NCBI GenBank assembly: GCA_001797275.1 | Contig: MGOY01000028.1 | Location: 1-64,000, forward strand | DNA length: 64,000 nucleotides | Reading direction: 5' to 3' | Source: Clostridiales bacterium GWF2_38_85 | GTDB taxonomy: Bacteria > Bacillota > Clostridia > Oscillospirales > CAG-382 | Shown: positions 37,359 through 45,464 of the stretch, piece by piece | How positions within the stretch are numbered: position 1 is the first letter of the stretch | Layout of the letters: every line of letters begins with the position of its first letter | Made by a program: the position numbers and the translations under genes | Notes under the pieces: model-generated | Databases searched by the model: none | What the model was told of the DNA's origin: nothing | Seen by the model: the letters and a program-made list of their open reading frames with translations, nothing else

Positions 37359-37865
37359 ATGATGAGTAATAAGAATACTGCAATCAGTCACTTTTTAGCA
37401 AATTCATTTAATGAAATTGTAAAAACCGAAGAACTTGCTATTACAAATCGATTTCCTGAGTTGTCATTCAAGGAAATGTCATTAATTGAGATAGTACATC
37501 TTGCCGAGCTACGCAAGACTGACAACAGCGCAACCACTATAGCCAATAAGCTTCATGTTACGGCCGGAACCTTAACCACTTCAACTTCTATTCTTGAGAA
37601 AAAAGGATATTTATTCAGAAAAAGATGGGACAAAGATAAACGTGTAGTCCGTATTTTTACAACTGAAAAAGGGCGTGAAGCTTACGAATTTCATAGATTG
37701 TTTCACCTTGAGATGGTCGATGCAATGGTTGAAACTCTTTCTGCTGAAGAAGTCGAAGCATTGATTCGTGCTTTAAGCGGTATTAGCAACTTTTTCAGAT
37801 CAAAATACAAGAAGCTCAGATTAATTGATAAAGTTCTGGCATATGTTGATCACATTGATAAATAA
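37359..37865 (+). CDS. fabT: MarR-family regulator, FabT-like
   Basis: 168 residues with a winged-helix DNA-binding core. SATTIANKLHVTAGTLTTSTSILEKKGYLFRKRWDKDKRVVRI shows the recognition helix and the wing with D-x-D-K-R. Two adjacent ATG codons (37359, 37362) follow AGGGAG. The divergent position next to the fab/acc operon, which has two TTTGA-n3-TCAAA palindromes around its promoter, supports a role as the FabT-type repressor, which in streptococci uses acyl-ACP as co-repressor. The assignment rests on context and family, not on a test. Confidence 0.8.
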   Translation: MMSNKNTAISHFLANSFNEIVKTEELAITNRFPELSFKEMSLIEIVHLAELRKTDNSATTIANKLHVTAGTLTTSTSILEKKGYLFRKRWDKDKRVVRIFTTEKGREAYEFHRLFHLEMVDAMVETLSAEEVEALIRALSGISNFFRSKYKKLRLIDKVLAYVDHIDK

Positions 37866-37870
37866 AAAAT

Positions 37871-37895
37871 ACTCTGCAGCTTTGAACTGCAGAGT
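37871..37895. terminator. Terminator after the FabT-like gene
   Basis: A perfect 9-bp stem ACTCTGCAG/CTGCAGAGT with a seven-base loop and a following T-rich tract on plus (TATATTTTT); TATTTTTTATT follows on minus. It is shared with the convergent glycosyltransferase gene. Confidence 0.82.
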
Positions 37896-37911
37896 TATAT
37901 TTTTCATAATA

Positions 37912-39171
37912 TTAAATATGTTCTTTCAATACTTCTTCAATGGTTAATGAACGACAATGTTTTATTGGCTTCCATTCAACTTTCGCAAAAACTGCGATAA
38001 CTGATATAGGAACATATGAAAACATAAAAATCGGGAAAGTAAATAGATACTTTATTTTTTTATATGTAGATGCATGGATTCGATTCCACTCTGTAATTTC
38101 AGTAATAAGGCCTGCTGCAAACATTACAATATAAGCATTTACAAATGATTCTACATTTGATTGAAGTAAAGTTAGAATTCCTTTATCGAGTGTTAGAATG
38201 CAGAACAATCCCATTAGCGTATTAACAACAAACCCAATTAATGCAAAAACAATTGCTGGGATTATCGCCATAGTCATATCAAAGCAGGCAAAACTGTTCT
38301 TTTTAAATAATCCTTTTAACAAGTTTTTCCCATATTTATAAAATACTTGAAGAAATCCTTTTGACCATCGCATGCGTTGAGACCATGATTGTGTGAATAG
38401 TGTTGGTTGTTCATCATATAAGATTGCATTTTCGCAATATGTAATTTTTTCACCATTTATAATACAATCTATTGAAAATTCAATATCCTCACTTAATAAA
38501 TAGTGATGCCACCCATTGTTCTTTTTAATAATGTCTTTATGAATTAAAAAACCTGTTCCTGAAACTGCGCAGCTTGTATTTAATATCATTCTTGGCTTAT
38601 TTAAAAAATTTATTTCTCTTAAAAACCAAAGAGAATATCCTGCTGAAACCCAATTGTCACCAAAATTTTTTGAATTTCTATAACTGGAAATAACCCTTTG
38701 TCCTGATCCATATGCTTTATTCATTTCAGATATATAGTTTTGATCAAGCAAATTATCTGCATCAAAAATAAAGTATCCATCATAATTTTTATATGAGTAC
38801 TGTTCCATTACCATCTTAAAAAGATATTTTAATGCATATCCTTTTCCACGCTGTATAGAATTAAATCTTTCAAAAACGATTGCCCCATTGTTTTCAGCTA
38901 CTTCTTTTGTATTATCATTACAATTATCTGCAACCAGATATATATCTACTAACTCCTGAGGATAATTTTGATTCTTAATACTTTTAATTAGATTTCCAAT
39001 TACAGTTTCTTCATTTCGCGCTGAAATCATTACTGCAAAACGATGTTTTTTACATTCGTTAAGTTTTTTTGGTTTAAAAAGTAGAGCAACTACAAGGTAG
39101 ATTATCTGATAAAAGTAACATATAGCAAACATAAATGCTATAAAATAATTAATGAGTTTTAGCAATTCCAT
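37912..39171 (-). CDS. Membrane glycosyltransferase family 2, processive type
   Basis: 419 residues. One N-terminal helix (about 8-34) precedes the GT-A domain with FAVMISARNEE, IFDADNLLDQN (D-x-D), LLSEDIEFSID (E-D) and QSWSQRMRWSKGFLQ (Q-x-x-R-W). Three C-terminal helices (about 290-390) follow. This is the pattern of polysaccharide synthases such as poly-GlcNAc, hyaluronan or cellulose synthase. It is a single gene. The product and acceptor are unknown. Family-B repeats lie in the upstream gap. Confidence 0.9.
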   Translation of the reverse strand: MELLKLINYFIAFMFAICYFYQIIYLVVALLFKPKKLNECKKHRFAVMISARNEETVIGNLIKSIKNQNYPQELVDIYLVADNCNDNTKEVAENNGAIVFERFNSIQRGKGYALKYLFKMVMEQYSYKNYDGYFIFDADNLLDQNYISEMNKAYGSGQRVISSYRNSKNFGDNWVSAGYSLWFLREINFLNKPRMILNTSCAVSGTGFLIHKDIIKKNNGWHHYLLSEDIEFSIDCIINGEKITYCENAILYDEQPTLFTQSWSQRMRWSKGFLQVFYKYGKNLLKGLFKKNSFACFDMTMAIIPAIVFALIGFVVNTLMGLFCILTLDKGILTLLQSNVESFVNAYIVMFAAGLITEITEWNRIHASTYKKIKYLFTFPIFMFSYVPISVIAVFAKVEWKPIKHCRSLTIEEVLKEHI

Positions 39172-39229
39172 ATTATTACTTTCTTTTATATTATGTATTT
39201 ATATATTTCTAATTTCGATGATATTACTG

Positions 39230-39332
39230 TATTAAACTAACAAATGAATTGTGATTTTATTAATTTGAAAAAAGCCAAAAAGTATAGGCATTTTTCAAAT
39301 TGCTGTAGTAATTCATTTATTAGTTTTATATA
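39230..39332. repeat. Palindromic repeat family B, copy 2
   Basis: About 103 bp, nearly identical to copy 1 (26064-26166), same orientation. Ends TATTAAACTAACAAATGAATT and GTAATTCATTTATTAGTTTTA are complementary apart from two or three positions. The internal hairpin is TTTGAAAAA...TTTTTCAAA. Confidence 0.85.
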
Positions 39333-39480
39333 ATAACGAATAATTATAGTTTTCTAAATCAATATTATTATACATTATTTAATGCTAAATTTCAATATAA
39401 ATATAAAACAAAAAAATATTGTCATATATTATACTCTGTAACATACTCATTGAAATAACTATTTAAATCAATATAATATG

Positions 39481-39547
39481 TATTAAGCTAACAAATGAAT
39501 TTTAATTTCTTTCAAATTACTGGTTTATTTCATTTGTTATTAATATA
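39481..39547. repeat. Palindromic repeat family B, short internally deleted copy 3
   Basis: 67 bp. The left end TTAAGCTAACAAATGAATTTT and right end TATTTCATTTGTTATTAATA match family B, but the AGCC...GGC core is gone. Here the two ends are more complementary than in the long copies (CAAATGAA/TTTCATTTG). It lies 149 bp after copy 2. The rest of the 39172-39576 gap is AT-rich without a gene. Confidence 0.75.
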
Positions 39548-39576
39548 TACCTTAATTAAATAAGGAAGTGGTTTAT

Positions 39577-40049
39577 ATGATATTTATTAAAAAATTATCT
39601 TTATTTTATCTATTATAATTTTACTTATATTAATTTCGGGATGTTTCGAAATTTATAATACTTCATCAAATCAATCAAATGATAATTCTTTGGCTGAGTC
39701 ATTTATTTATGAATCAATTACTGAATCTATGATATCAAGTATTGAAGAGTCTGTTCATGTTGATTATATTAAAATTACTCCGGAACAAGCAAAAGAAATT
39801 ATAAACAACGAAAGCAATACAATTATTCTTGATGTTCGCACACAAAGCGAATATGATACCGGTCATATTAAAAATGCTGTATTGCTTCCAGATTATGATG
39901 TTACTGAAAAAGCTGATGATGTCCTTCCGGACAAGAATGCAAAAATACTTGTTTACTGCAGAAGCGGCCGCAGAAGTGAAATCGCAGCACAAGCATTGAT
40001 TGAGCTTGGTTATACTAATGTACTGGATTTCGGTGGAATTATTGACTGA
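39577..40049 (+). pseudogene. Rhodanese-domain lipoprotein, frame broken in the signal peptide
   Basis: From ATG at 39577 with AGGAAG upstream, the frame reads M-I-F-I-K-K and then shifts in a run of six A (39589-39594) and stops. Adding one A restores a classical lipoprotein signal: M-I-F-I-K-K-I-I-F-I-L-S followed by LLILISGC. The mature protein continues in frame through a Ser/Glu linker to a rhodanese domain (about 119 residues uninterrupted from 39690) with IILDVRTQSEYDTGHI and the active-site loop VYCRSGRRSE. It likely moves sulfur or senses redox outside the membrane. The shift may be real, slippage-corrected, or a homopolymer sequencing error. Confidence 0.7.
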
Positions 40050-40163
40050 CCGTATGAAGAATATATTATTACCGAATAATTCTGATAAAATCATTGATTA
40101 TTCTTGACATATCGCTGTAATAATGTATAATAAATATATCAATGAAACAAGGGGTAAATCAAT

Positions 40164-40463
40164 ATGGTTTATGTTGTAGCCAAAAACTTCGTGAAGGAAG
40201 GAAAAGTCCGTGAATTCTATGCTCTTGCAAAATTATTGGAGAAAGAAACTAACGAGAAGGATACCGGCTGCATTAAATATGTTCTTGTAAGAGACAAAAA
40301 TAATCCGAATACATTTGCATATATAGAAGAATGGGAGTCACAGGAAACACTTGATAACCACACGAAAGCAAAGCATTGTACTGAAATCGGTTCAAAACTT
40401 TATCAATATCTCGAAAAGCCCGGTGAAGTTTCTTTCTTCACAGATTCAGACAATATCACATAA
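40164..40463 (+). CDS. Antibiotic biosynthesis monooxygenase (ABM) domain protein
   Basis: 99 residues, a single ferredoxin-like ABM domain of the YgiN type: VYVVAKNFVKEGKVREF, GCIKYVLVRDKNNPNTFAYIEEWES and LDNHTKAKHC. Such proteins act as small quinol or aromatic monooxygenases or as ligand-binding dimers. AAGGGG precedes the ATG. It is a single gene ending at a terminator shared with the histidine kinase. Confidence 0.85.
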   Translation: MVYVVAKNFVKEGKVREFYALAKLLEKETNEKDTGCIKYVLVRDKNNPNTFAYIEEWESQETLDNHTKAKHCTEIGSKLYQYLEKPGEVSFFTDSDNIT

Positions 40464-40469
40464 AAATTT

Positions 40470-40490
40470 GCTGCAGCTTATCGCTGCAGC
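40470..40490. terminator. Shared terminator of ABM gene and histidine kinase
   Basis: GCTGCAGC/GCTGCAGC (each arm self-complementary) with a five-base loop, A-rich before and T-rich after (ATTTCTTATTTT), lying between two convergent genes. Confidence 0.75.
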
Positions 40491-40495
40491 ATTTC

Positions 40496-41944
40496 TTATT
40501 TTATAGGAATAATTATTTTGAATTCTGTTTTCACGCCCGGAATACTGTCGACACTGATGCTTGCATTATGCTTTTCCGCAATTTGCTTTGCTATAGCAAG
40601 TCCGAGACCTGTTCCCTCTCTGTTCTTCTCGGTATTGTTCTTATAAAATCTTTCAAAAATATTTTGAAGTTCTTCTTTCTCGATTCCGATACCATTATTA
40701 ATAATCAATATTTCAACATATCCGGTAAATGCATTAAGACTGATATTTACCATACCGTTTTCATGTGAGAATTTCACAGCATTATCAAGTATGATTGTAA
40801 GCATCTGTTTCAATCTCGAATAATCACCTTCTACAGTTATGTTGTTTTTATTTGAAGCAAATGAAATTGTGACCTTCTTTTTATCTGATATGTTTCGCAT
40901 TCCATATACAGCATCAGTTGCAACATCATATAGATTTAGTTCACTTTTTTCGATAGCAAAATCTGTACTTTGCAACTTAGATAACTCAAGTAAATCATTA
41001 ACCAGTCTTTGAAGATGAATGCTCTCGTTCAGCATTTGCTTATGGAAGCTATCTATATCTGCTTTTTCTGTTATAACACCATCGCAGATTGTTTCAAGAG
41101 AGCCTCTTATTACTGTAACAGGAGTTCTCAGCTCATGAGAAATGTTAGTTATAAAATCATTACGCAGCTTCTCAAGTTTATGACTTTCTTCGGAAGATAA
41201 TTTGAGTTTTTCAGAAAGAATGTCAACTGCAATTGCCAGATCGCCTATCTCATCCTTTTGTTTTACACTGGTCTTTACTGTGTAATCTCCCTGTGACAGT
41301 ATAACTGTTGTATTCTTAATATCATTTATAGGTTTCACAAATCGATATGAAAGATATATTGATATCGCCAACGACAGTATAATAGCAATTGATAAACTTA
41401 ATATCAACAACTTACCGCTTTCATTTACAGCTGCATTTACTCCACTTATTGATGTATGCATTAATACCACCGCAACAGTATTATTATTCAAATCAAAAAC
41501 AGGTGTTGCGACTGTTACTGAACGTTCACCGAGAAAGCTGCTGAATGCCTCACTCATTACTGTTTCACCGTCAAAAGCAGTCTGGACTAATGATTTGCCG
41601 TCTTCCGGTATTTCGTAATACGAAACACTATTCATCATCATTCCGAATTTAATCAGATTCATATCCTGATCAACAACCCATATATCACTTTCGGCAACGT
41701 TATTTAACACTCTGAGATAATTTCGAAATCCACTGTTTACAGAACGCCCCATCATACTTGAATTATTCTCTAAAAAATCTGATATTGAATCAGCAATTGT
41801 TATTGCTTTGCTCTGTAATTGATTTTTTTGTATATCGTAAGTATGATTTCTGAAAACAATAAGAAAAATAAAACTTAGTATCAAAGATATTACTAATAAA
41901 GATATCAGAAAATTAAAGAACAATCGTTTTGCTATTCTGTTCAT
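40496..41944 (-). CDS. Sensor histidine kinase
   Basis: 482 residues. Transmembrane helix (about 9-31), extracytoplasmic sensor region (about 32-175), second helix (about 176-198), HAMP linker (about 199-250), HisKA with the phospho-acceptor His in FITNISHELRTPVTVIRG (about 270), and HATPase_c with N-box-like DNAVKFS, IGIEKE and GTGLGLAIAKQ. It phosphorylates the response regulator encoded just upstream in the same operon (overlap four bases). The signal is unknown. Confidence 0.95.
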   Translation of the reverse strand: MNRIAKRLFFNFLISLLVISLILSFIFLIVFRNHTYDIQKNQLQSKAITIADSISDFLENNSSMMGRSVNSGFRNYLRVLNNVAESDIWVVDQDMNLIKFGMMMNSVSYYEIPEDGKSLVQTAFDGETVMSEAFSSFLGERSVTVATPVFDLNNNTVAVVLMHTSISGVNAAVNESGKLLILSLSIAIILSLAISIYLSYRFVKPINDIKNTTVILSQGDYTVKTSVKQKDEIGDLAIAVDILSEKLKLSSEESHKLEKLRNDFITNISHELRTPVTVIRGSLETICDGVITEKADIDSFHKQMLNESIHLQRLVNDLLELSKLQSTDFAIEKSELNLYDVATDAVYGMRNISDKKKVTISFASNKNNITVEGDYSRLKQMLTIILDNAVKFSHENGMVNISLNAFTGYVEILIINNGIGIEKEELQNIFERFYKNNTEKNREGTGLGLAIAKQIAEKHNASISVDSIPGVKTEFKIIIPIK

Positions 41945-42621
41945 TCCGTCACCTCAAATTTGTATCCCATACCCCAGACGGTTTTTATCTCCCATTTCGG
42001 GTGTTCAAACTCGTCAAGTTTCGCTCTTAATCTTTTTATATGAGAATCGACAGTACGATTATCACCGAAATAGTCATATCCCCATAAGCTACTCAATAAA
42101 TTTTCCCTTGTAAAGACTTTGTTTTTATTTGTTGCAAATATCCATAATAGCTCCGTTTCTTTTTTTGTCAACGAAACAGGCTGGCTCTCTACTTTTACTA
42201 CAAAATCGTCAAGGTTGATTTCAAGATTCTCATATTTTAAATATTGAACATCATTTGTTCTTTCAATTCGTCTTAATACTGCTTTTACTCGTGCAAATAC
42301 TTCACCCGGTGAAAAAGGTTTGACAATGTAATCATCAGCGCCTATCTCAAGCCCCATGATTTTTTCGAAGTCTTCGCTGCGTGCAGTAATCATTATAATT
42401 GGTATATTTGAAATTTTTCTGATTTCCCTACAAACTTCAAACCCATCTTTTTTGGGCATCATTACATCAAGAAGAATCATATCTATTTTTTCTTTATTAA
42501 AAATTTGTACAGCTTCATCACCATCATATGCAATAAAAACATTATATCCTTCTTTTTTTGCATATTCGGATAAAATCATTACAATTTGCTTATTATCATC
42601 GGCTATGAGGATATTTTGCAT
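41941..42621 (-). CDS. OmpR/PhoB-type response regulator
   Basis: 226 residues. The receiver domain has DD at 8-9, phospho-acceptor Asp52 in LLDVMMPKKDG, Thr in MITARSE and Lys in YIVKPFSPGE. The C-terminal winged helix includes FTRENLLSSLWGYDYFGDNRTVDSHIKRLRAKL. It overlaps the kinase gene by four bases. The divergent secreted protein at 42805 is a plausible target because of its position. Confidence 0.95.
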   Translation of the reverse strand: MQNILIADDNKQIVMILSEYAKKEGYNVFIAYDGDEAVQIFNKEKIDMILLDVMMPKKDGFEVCREIRKISNIPIIMITARSEDFEKIMGLEIGADDYIVKPFSPGEVFARVKAVLRRIERTNDVQYLKYENLEINLDDFVVKVESQPVSLTKKETELLWIFATNKNKVFTRENLLSSLWGYDYFGDNRTVDSHIKRLRAKLDEFEHPKWEIKTVWGMGYKFEVTE

Positions 42622-42804
42622 ATGTGTACATCTCCATTCAGTTTTTGTTTTTCTTACAATTTTATATTATCATAAGAATACAATTGATACAAGTACATTT
42701 TAAATATACTTTAAAACAAAATAGTAAAAACATACTTTTGCCATAAACGATTGTTATTATATAGACACAGCAGAAAGCTGAACAAATTATAGGGGGAATT
42801 AAAG

Positions 42805-43464
42805 ATGAAAAAATTCAGAAAACCATTAATCGTATTAGCAGCGGTTGCTGTTCTTGGTGCTATATCAATTACTTCAATTGCTGCCGGTGTATTCGGAAAT
42901 CCTGCTCAAATATTAGCTGATCTTACAAGCCAGAGTGCTGACAGCGTTGAGCAAGCAAAACTCGAAACCGGTGAAACCTATGGTCAGATGGCTATAGATG
43001 CAGGAGTATTTGAGGAATTCAAATCAGCATTACTTGAGGAAAGAAAAGCTGATATTGCAGAAAGAGTTGCTGAGGGCACGCTTACCCAAGAACAGGCTGA
43101 TGCAATAATCGCAAGAATTGAAGACAGAGTCGCTAATTGCGATGGAACTATTCTTGGTAGAATGGGTAACAGAAATGCTTTGGGATTAGGTCAGATTTTA
43201 GGACTTGACACTGAAGCTCTCACCGAATTCAGAGCTGCAACTATTGAAGAAAAAGAAGTAATTCTTGCTGAAAAGGTTGCTGACGGTACAATCACAGAAG
43301 AACAGGCTGACGCTACAATTTCGAGACTTGAAACAAGGAATTGTGATGGAACAGGACTTGGTGGCACACAAAGCGGCATGCGTAGTGGCAGAGGCAACAG
43401 TGGCCAAGGCCAAGGTAGCGGAAGTGGAATGCGTCTTCAGGACGGAATCTGCCCGAATAATTAA
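42805..43464 (+). CDS. Secreted DUF2680-like repeat protein
   Basis: 219 residues. A signal peptide (about 1-27, ends SIAAG) is followed by two related repeats of about 60 residues, each ending in EGTLTQEQADAIIARIEDR or DGTITEEQADATISRLETR, then N/C-D-G-T. The C-terminus is Gly/Ser/Gln rich. The helical EQAD repeats fit DUF2680-type proteins, whose role is unclear. GGGGG precedes the ATG. It is divergent from the two-component system, 183 bp away. Confidence 0.78.
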   Translation: MKKFRKPLIVLAAVAVLGAISITSIAAGVFGNPAQILADLTSQSADSVEQAKLETGETYGQMAIDAGVFEEFKSALLEERKADIAERVAEGTLTQEQADAIIARIEDRVANCDGTILGRMGNRNALGLGQILGLDTEALTEFRAATIEEKEVILAEKVADGTITEEQADATISRLETRNCDGTGLGGTQSGMRSGRGNSGQGQGSGSGMRLQDGICPNN

Positions 43465-43475
43465 CTCTGCATTAC

Positions 43476-43504
43476 AAAAAAGAGTTGCGAAAGCGACTCT
43501 TTTT
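43476..43504 (+). terminator. Terminator of the DUF2680-like gene
   Basis: AAAAAAGAGTTGC-GAAA-GCGACTCTTTTT: a stem with one G-U pair and a GAAA tetraloop followed by T residues. Confidence 0.88.
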
Positions 43505-43626
43505 CTATTTGTTCAAAATATTTTATTATTTTAGAAGCATATTAGTTTTATACTATATTGCATTAAGAATAAACTTAACTATTTGATGTAAATTATATAA
43601 TTTATACATAGTCGATTGGAGCTCAT

Positions 43627-44199
43627 ATGGAAAGCAATAAGCATATATATTTAAAATTATTTACCTCAACATTTTTAATCAGCGCATTCACTTTCGGCGG
43701 CGGATATGTAATTGTCCCTCTCTTAAAGAAAAAGTTTGTAAACGATTTTAAATGGATTGATGAAAAAGAAATGCTTGATATGGTCGCAATTGCTCAGTCA
43801 TCACCTGGTGTAATTGCTGTTAATACCTCAATTATCATCGGATATAAAATTTCCGGTTTTGTGGGAGCTTTATTTACGATATTCGGTACTATACTTCCGC
43901 CATTGATAATTATGTCGATTGTTTCTCTTTTCTATATAGCTTTTAAGGAGAATATTGTAGTAAATGCTATTATGAAAGCTATGAGAGCCGGGGTTGCAGC
44001 AGTTATAGTAGATGTTACTATCACAATGATAAAAGGAGTTACAAAGGATAAAAGTATCGCTTCTATAATTATTATGATTCTTGCTTTTATCGCTGCTTTC
44101 TTTCTTAATATTGATGTAATGCTGATTATTCTTTTCAGCGGTATAATTGGCGGAATTCTGTTATATCATAATATTTACAAAAAAGGAAAACAATTCTGA
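43627..44199 (+). CDS. Chromate transporter family protein, half-size, first copy
   Basis: 190 residues with about five or six membrane helices. Family motifs are FTFGGGYVIVPLLKKKFV near the N-terminus and AQSSPGVIAVNTSIIIGYKISG in the first half. Half-size CHR proteins typically work as pairs encoded by adjacent genes. The second half-size gene follows at 44369. The family exports chromate or related oxyanions, but the true substrate in this organism is unknown. GGAG lies upstream of the ATG. Confidence 0.9.
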   Translation: MESNKHIYLKLFTSTFLISAFTFGGGYVIVPLLKKKFVNDFKWIDEKEMLDMVAIAQSSPGVIAVNTSIIIGYKISGFVGALFTIFGTILPPLIIMSIVSLFYIAFKENIVVNAIMKAMRAGVAAVIVDVTITMIKGVTKDKSIASIIIMILAFIAAFFLNIDVMLIILFSGIIGGILLYHNIYKKGKQF

Positions 44200-44218
44200 A
44201 AGTAAACTTTCAGACACA

Positions 44219-44338
44219 GAGTTTTATGCCCTTGACACCAGCATTTCAAGTTATACGGTGGACAGTATGACATAAGTTTTACTTCTGTTCAATTGTAACT
44301 ATATTAATTAAAAAGTAATTAAATCAAGCATAAAACTC
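44219..44338. repeat. 120-bp spacer bounded by an 11-bp inverted repeat
   Basis: GAGTTTTATGC (44219-44229) and GCATAAAACTC (44328-44338) are perfectly complementary, with a possible TTGA/TCAA extension after a 2-base offset. It lies between the two chromate transporter genes. It may be a small inserted element or a structured intercistronic RNA. A CTGAAAG/CTTTCAG hairpin lies directly before it (about 44196-44213). Confidence 0.45.
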
Positions 44339-44368
44339 CACGCAAAGATGAAAGGAATGACAACAAAC

Positions 44369-44926
44369 ATGATTTATTTAGAATTGTTCTGGAGCTTTCT
44401 CAAGGTTGGGCTTTTTAGTATAGGCGGCGGTTATGCCGCATTGCCTTTAATCCAAAAGCAGATTGTTGAGTCTCACAATTGGTTAACTGCAACCGAGTTT
44501 GCTGATGTAATTACTATGTCACAGCTTACACCCGGGCCGATCGGAGTTAATGCTGCTACATTTGTCGGTACACGCATTGCCGGAGTGGGTGGCGCAATAA
44601 TCGCTACTATCGGATTCATTCTCCCGTCATGTGTTATTGTCATTATCTTAGCATATTTATATAATAAATATAAGAACCTGAAAATAGTAAGTGGAATTTT
44701 AAATGGCCTCAGACCTGCTGTTATTGCATTAATTGCTGCTGCAGGATTAGATATTTTAATAGGAACTGTATTTAATGATTTGTCAATTAATCTGAACAAT
44801 ATTAACTTTATCAGTATCGGACTATTTTCTGCAAGTCTTTTTATTTTAAGAAAATTTAAACCTAATCCCATCTATGTAATGGTTGGCATAGGTATTGTCG
44901 GCGGAACAATTTATCTATTGATATAA
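44369..44926 (+). CDS. Chromate transporter family protein, half-size, second copy
   Basis: 185 residues from the ATG at 44369. In-frame ATGs at 44348 and 44357 precede it, but the family normally begins at this IYLELFWSFLKVGLFSIGGGY. AAAGGA lies 12 bases upstream. It carries SQLTPGPIGVNAATFVGTRIAG. With the 43627 product it would form the two-subunit transporter. Confidence 0.9.
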   Translation: MIYLELFWSFLKVGLFSIGGGYAALPLIQKQIVESHNWLTATEFADVITMSQLTPGPIGVNAATFVGTRIAGVGGAIIATIGFILPSCVIVIILAYLYNKYKNLKIVSGILNGLRPAVIALIAAAGLDILIGTVFNDLSINLNNINFISIGLFSASLFILRKFKPNPIYVMVGIGIVGGTIYLLI

Positions 44927-44935
44927 TTTTTGATA

Positions 44936-44964
44936 TTGATTTTCAGCAAAATATATGCTATATT
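44936..44964 (+). promoter_or_regulatory. Promoter of the MarR-ABC operon
   Basis: TTGATT (44936-44941), 17-bp spacer, TATATT (44959-44964). The operator palindrome lies immediately downstream. Confidence 0.6.
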
Positions 44965-44968
44965 AAAA

Positions 44969-44988
44969 TTAGTTGCACACGCAACTAA
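44969..44988. promoter_or_regulatory. Candidate MarR operator
   Basis: A 20-bp perfect palindrome TTAGTTGC-ACAC-GCAACTAA just after the -10 box, at the expected transcription start, 30 bp before the marR start codon. This fits autorepression of the exporter operon. Confidence 0.7.
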
Positions 44989-45017
44989 TTTTTCTTTGCC
45001 GGAAGGAGACTGTTTCT

Positions 45018-45455
45018 ATGATCGATTCCTTGATGAAACATATCAAACGAATATCGAGATGCTTCACTTTATATCGTGAAGATAAATTAAAGGATAAAGG
45101 TATAAACGGTTATCAGCACACATACATTCTGAAAATTTACCAGAACCCGGGTATATCTCAGGAACAGCTTGCTAATATGATATTCGTTGATAAAAGCAAT
45201 GTAACAAGGCAATTATCTGCTCTCGAACAAAACGGTTTCATCGAACGAATTCCCAATACTGATGATCAAAGGCAGCTTCTTGTCTTCCCCACCGAAAAAG
45301 CTAAGGATCTATATCCTCTTGTATGCGACACAATACGGGAATGGAACAAATCTATATTATCAGGTCTATCGCCTGATGAACAGAAACAACTGATATCTCT
45401 TCTTGATAAAGTAGCCGCTCAAGCAATAAAAGCTACTGAAGTAATACAAAAATAA
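45018..45455 (+). CDS. MarR-family transcriptional regulator of the ABC exporter operon
   Basis: 145 residues from the ATG at 45018, which has GGAAGGAG upstream. An earlier in-frame ATG at 44973 lies inside the operator and lacks a site. Winged-helix motifs: ISQEQLANMIFVDKSNVTRQLSALEQNGFIERIPNTDDQRQ. It probably represses its own operon by binding the palindrome at 44969-44988 and is released by a drug or metabolite. The first ABC gene starts 10 bp after its stop. Confidence 0.9.
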   Translation: MIDSLMKHIKRISRCFTLYREDKLKDKGINGYQHTYILKIYQNPGISQEQLANMIFVDKSNVTRQLSALEQNGFIERIPNTDDQRQLLVFPTEKAKDLYPLVCDTIREWNKSILSGLSPDEQKQLISLLDKVAAQAIKATEVIQK

Positions 45456-45464
45456 AGGATTATT

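Noticed and set aside
37912-39171. Glycosyltransferase as part of the fatty-acid operon
   Set aside because: It is downstream of the divergent regulator, convergent to it and separated by a terminator, so not in that operon.
42805-43464. Repeats in the secreted protein as possible CRISPR or tandem DNA repeats
   Set aside because: The similarity is at protein level over two about-60-residue units, not a regular short DNA repeat.
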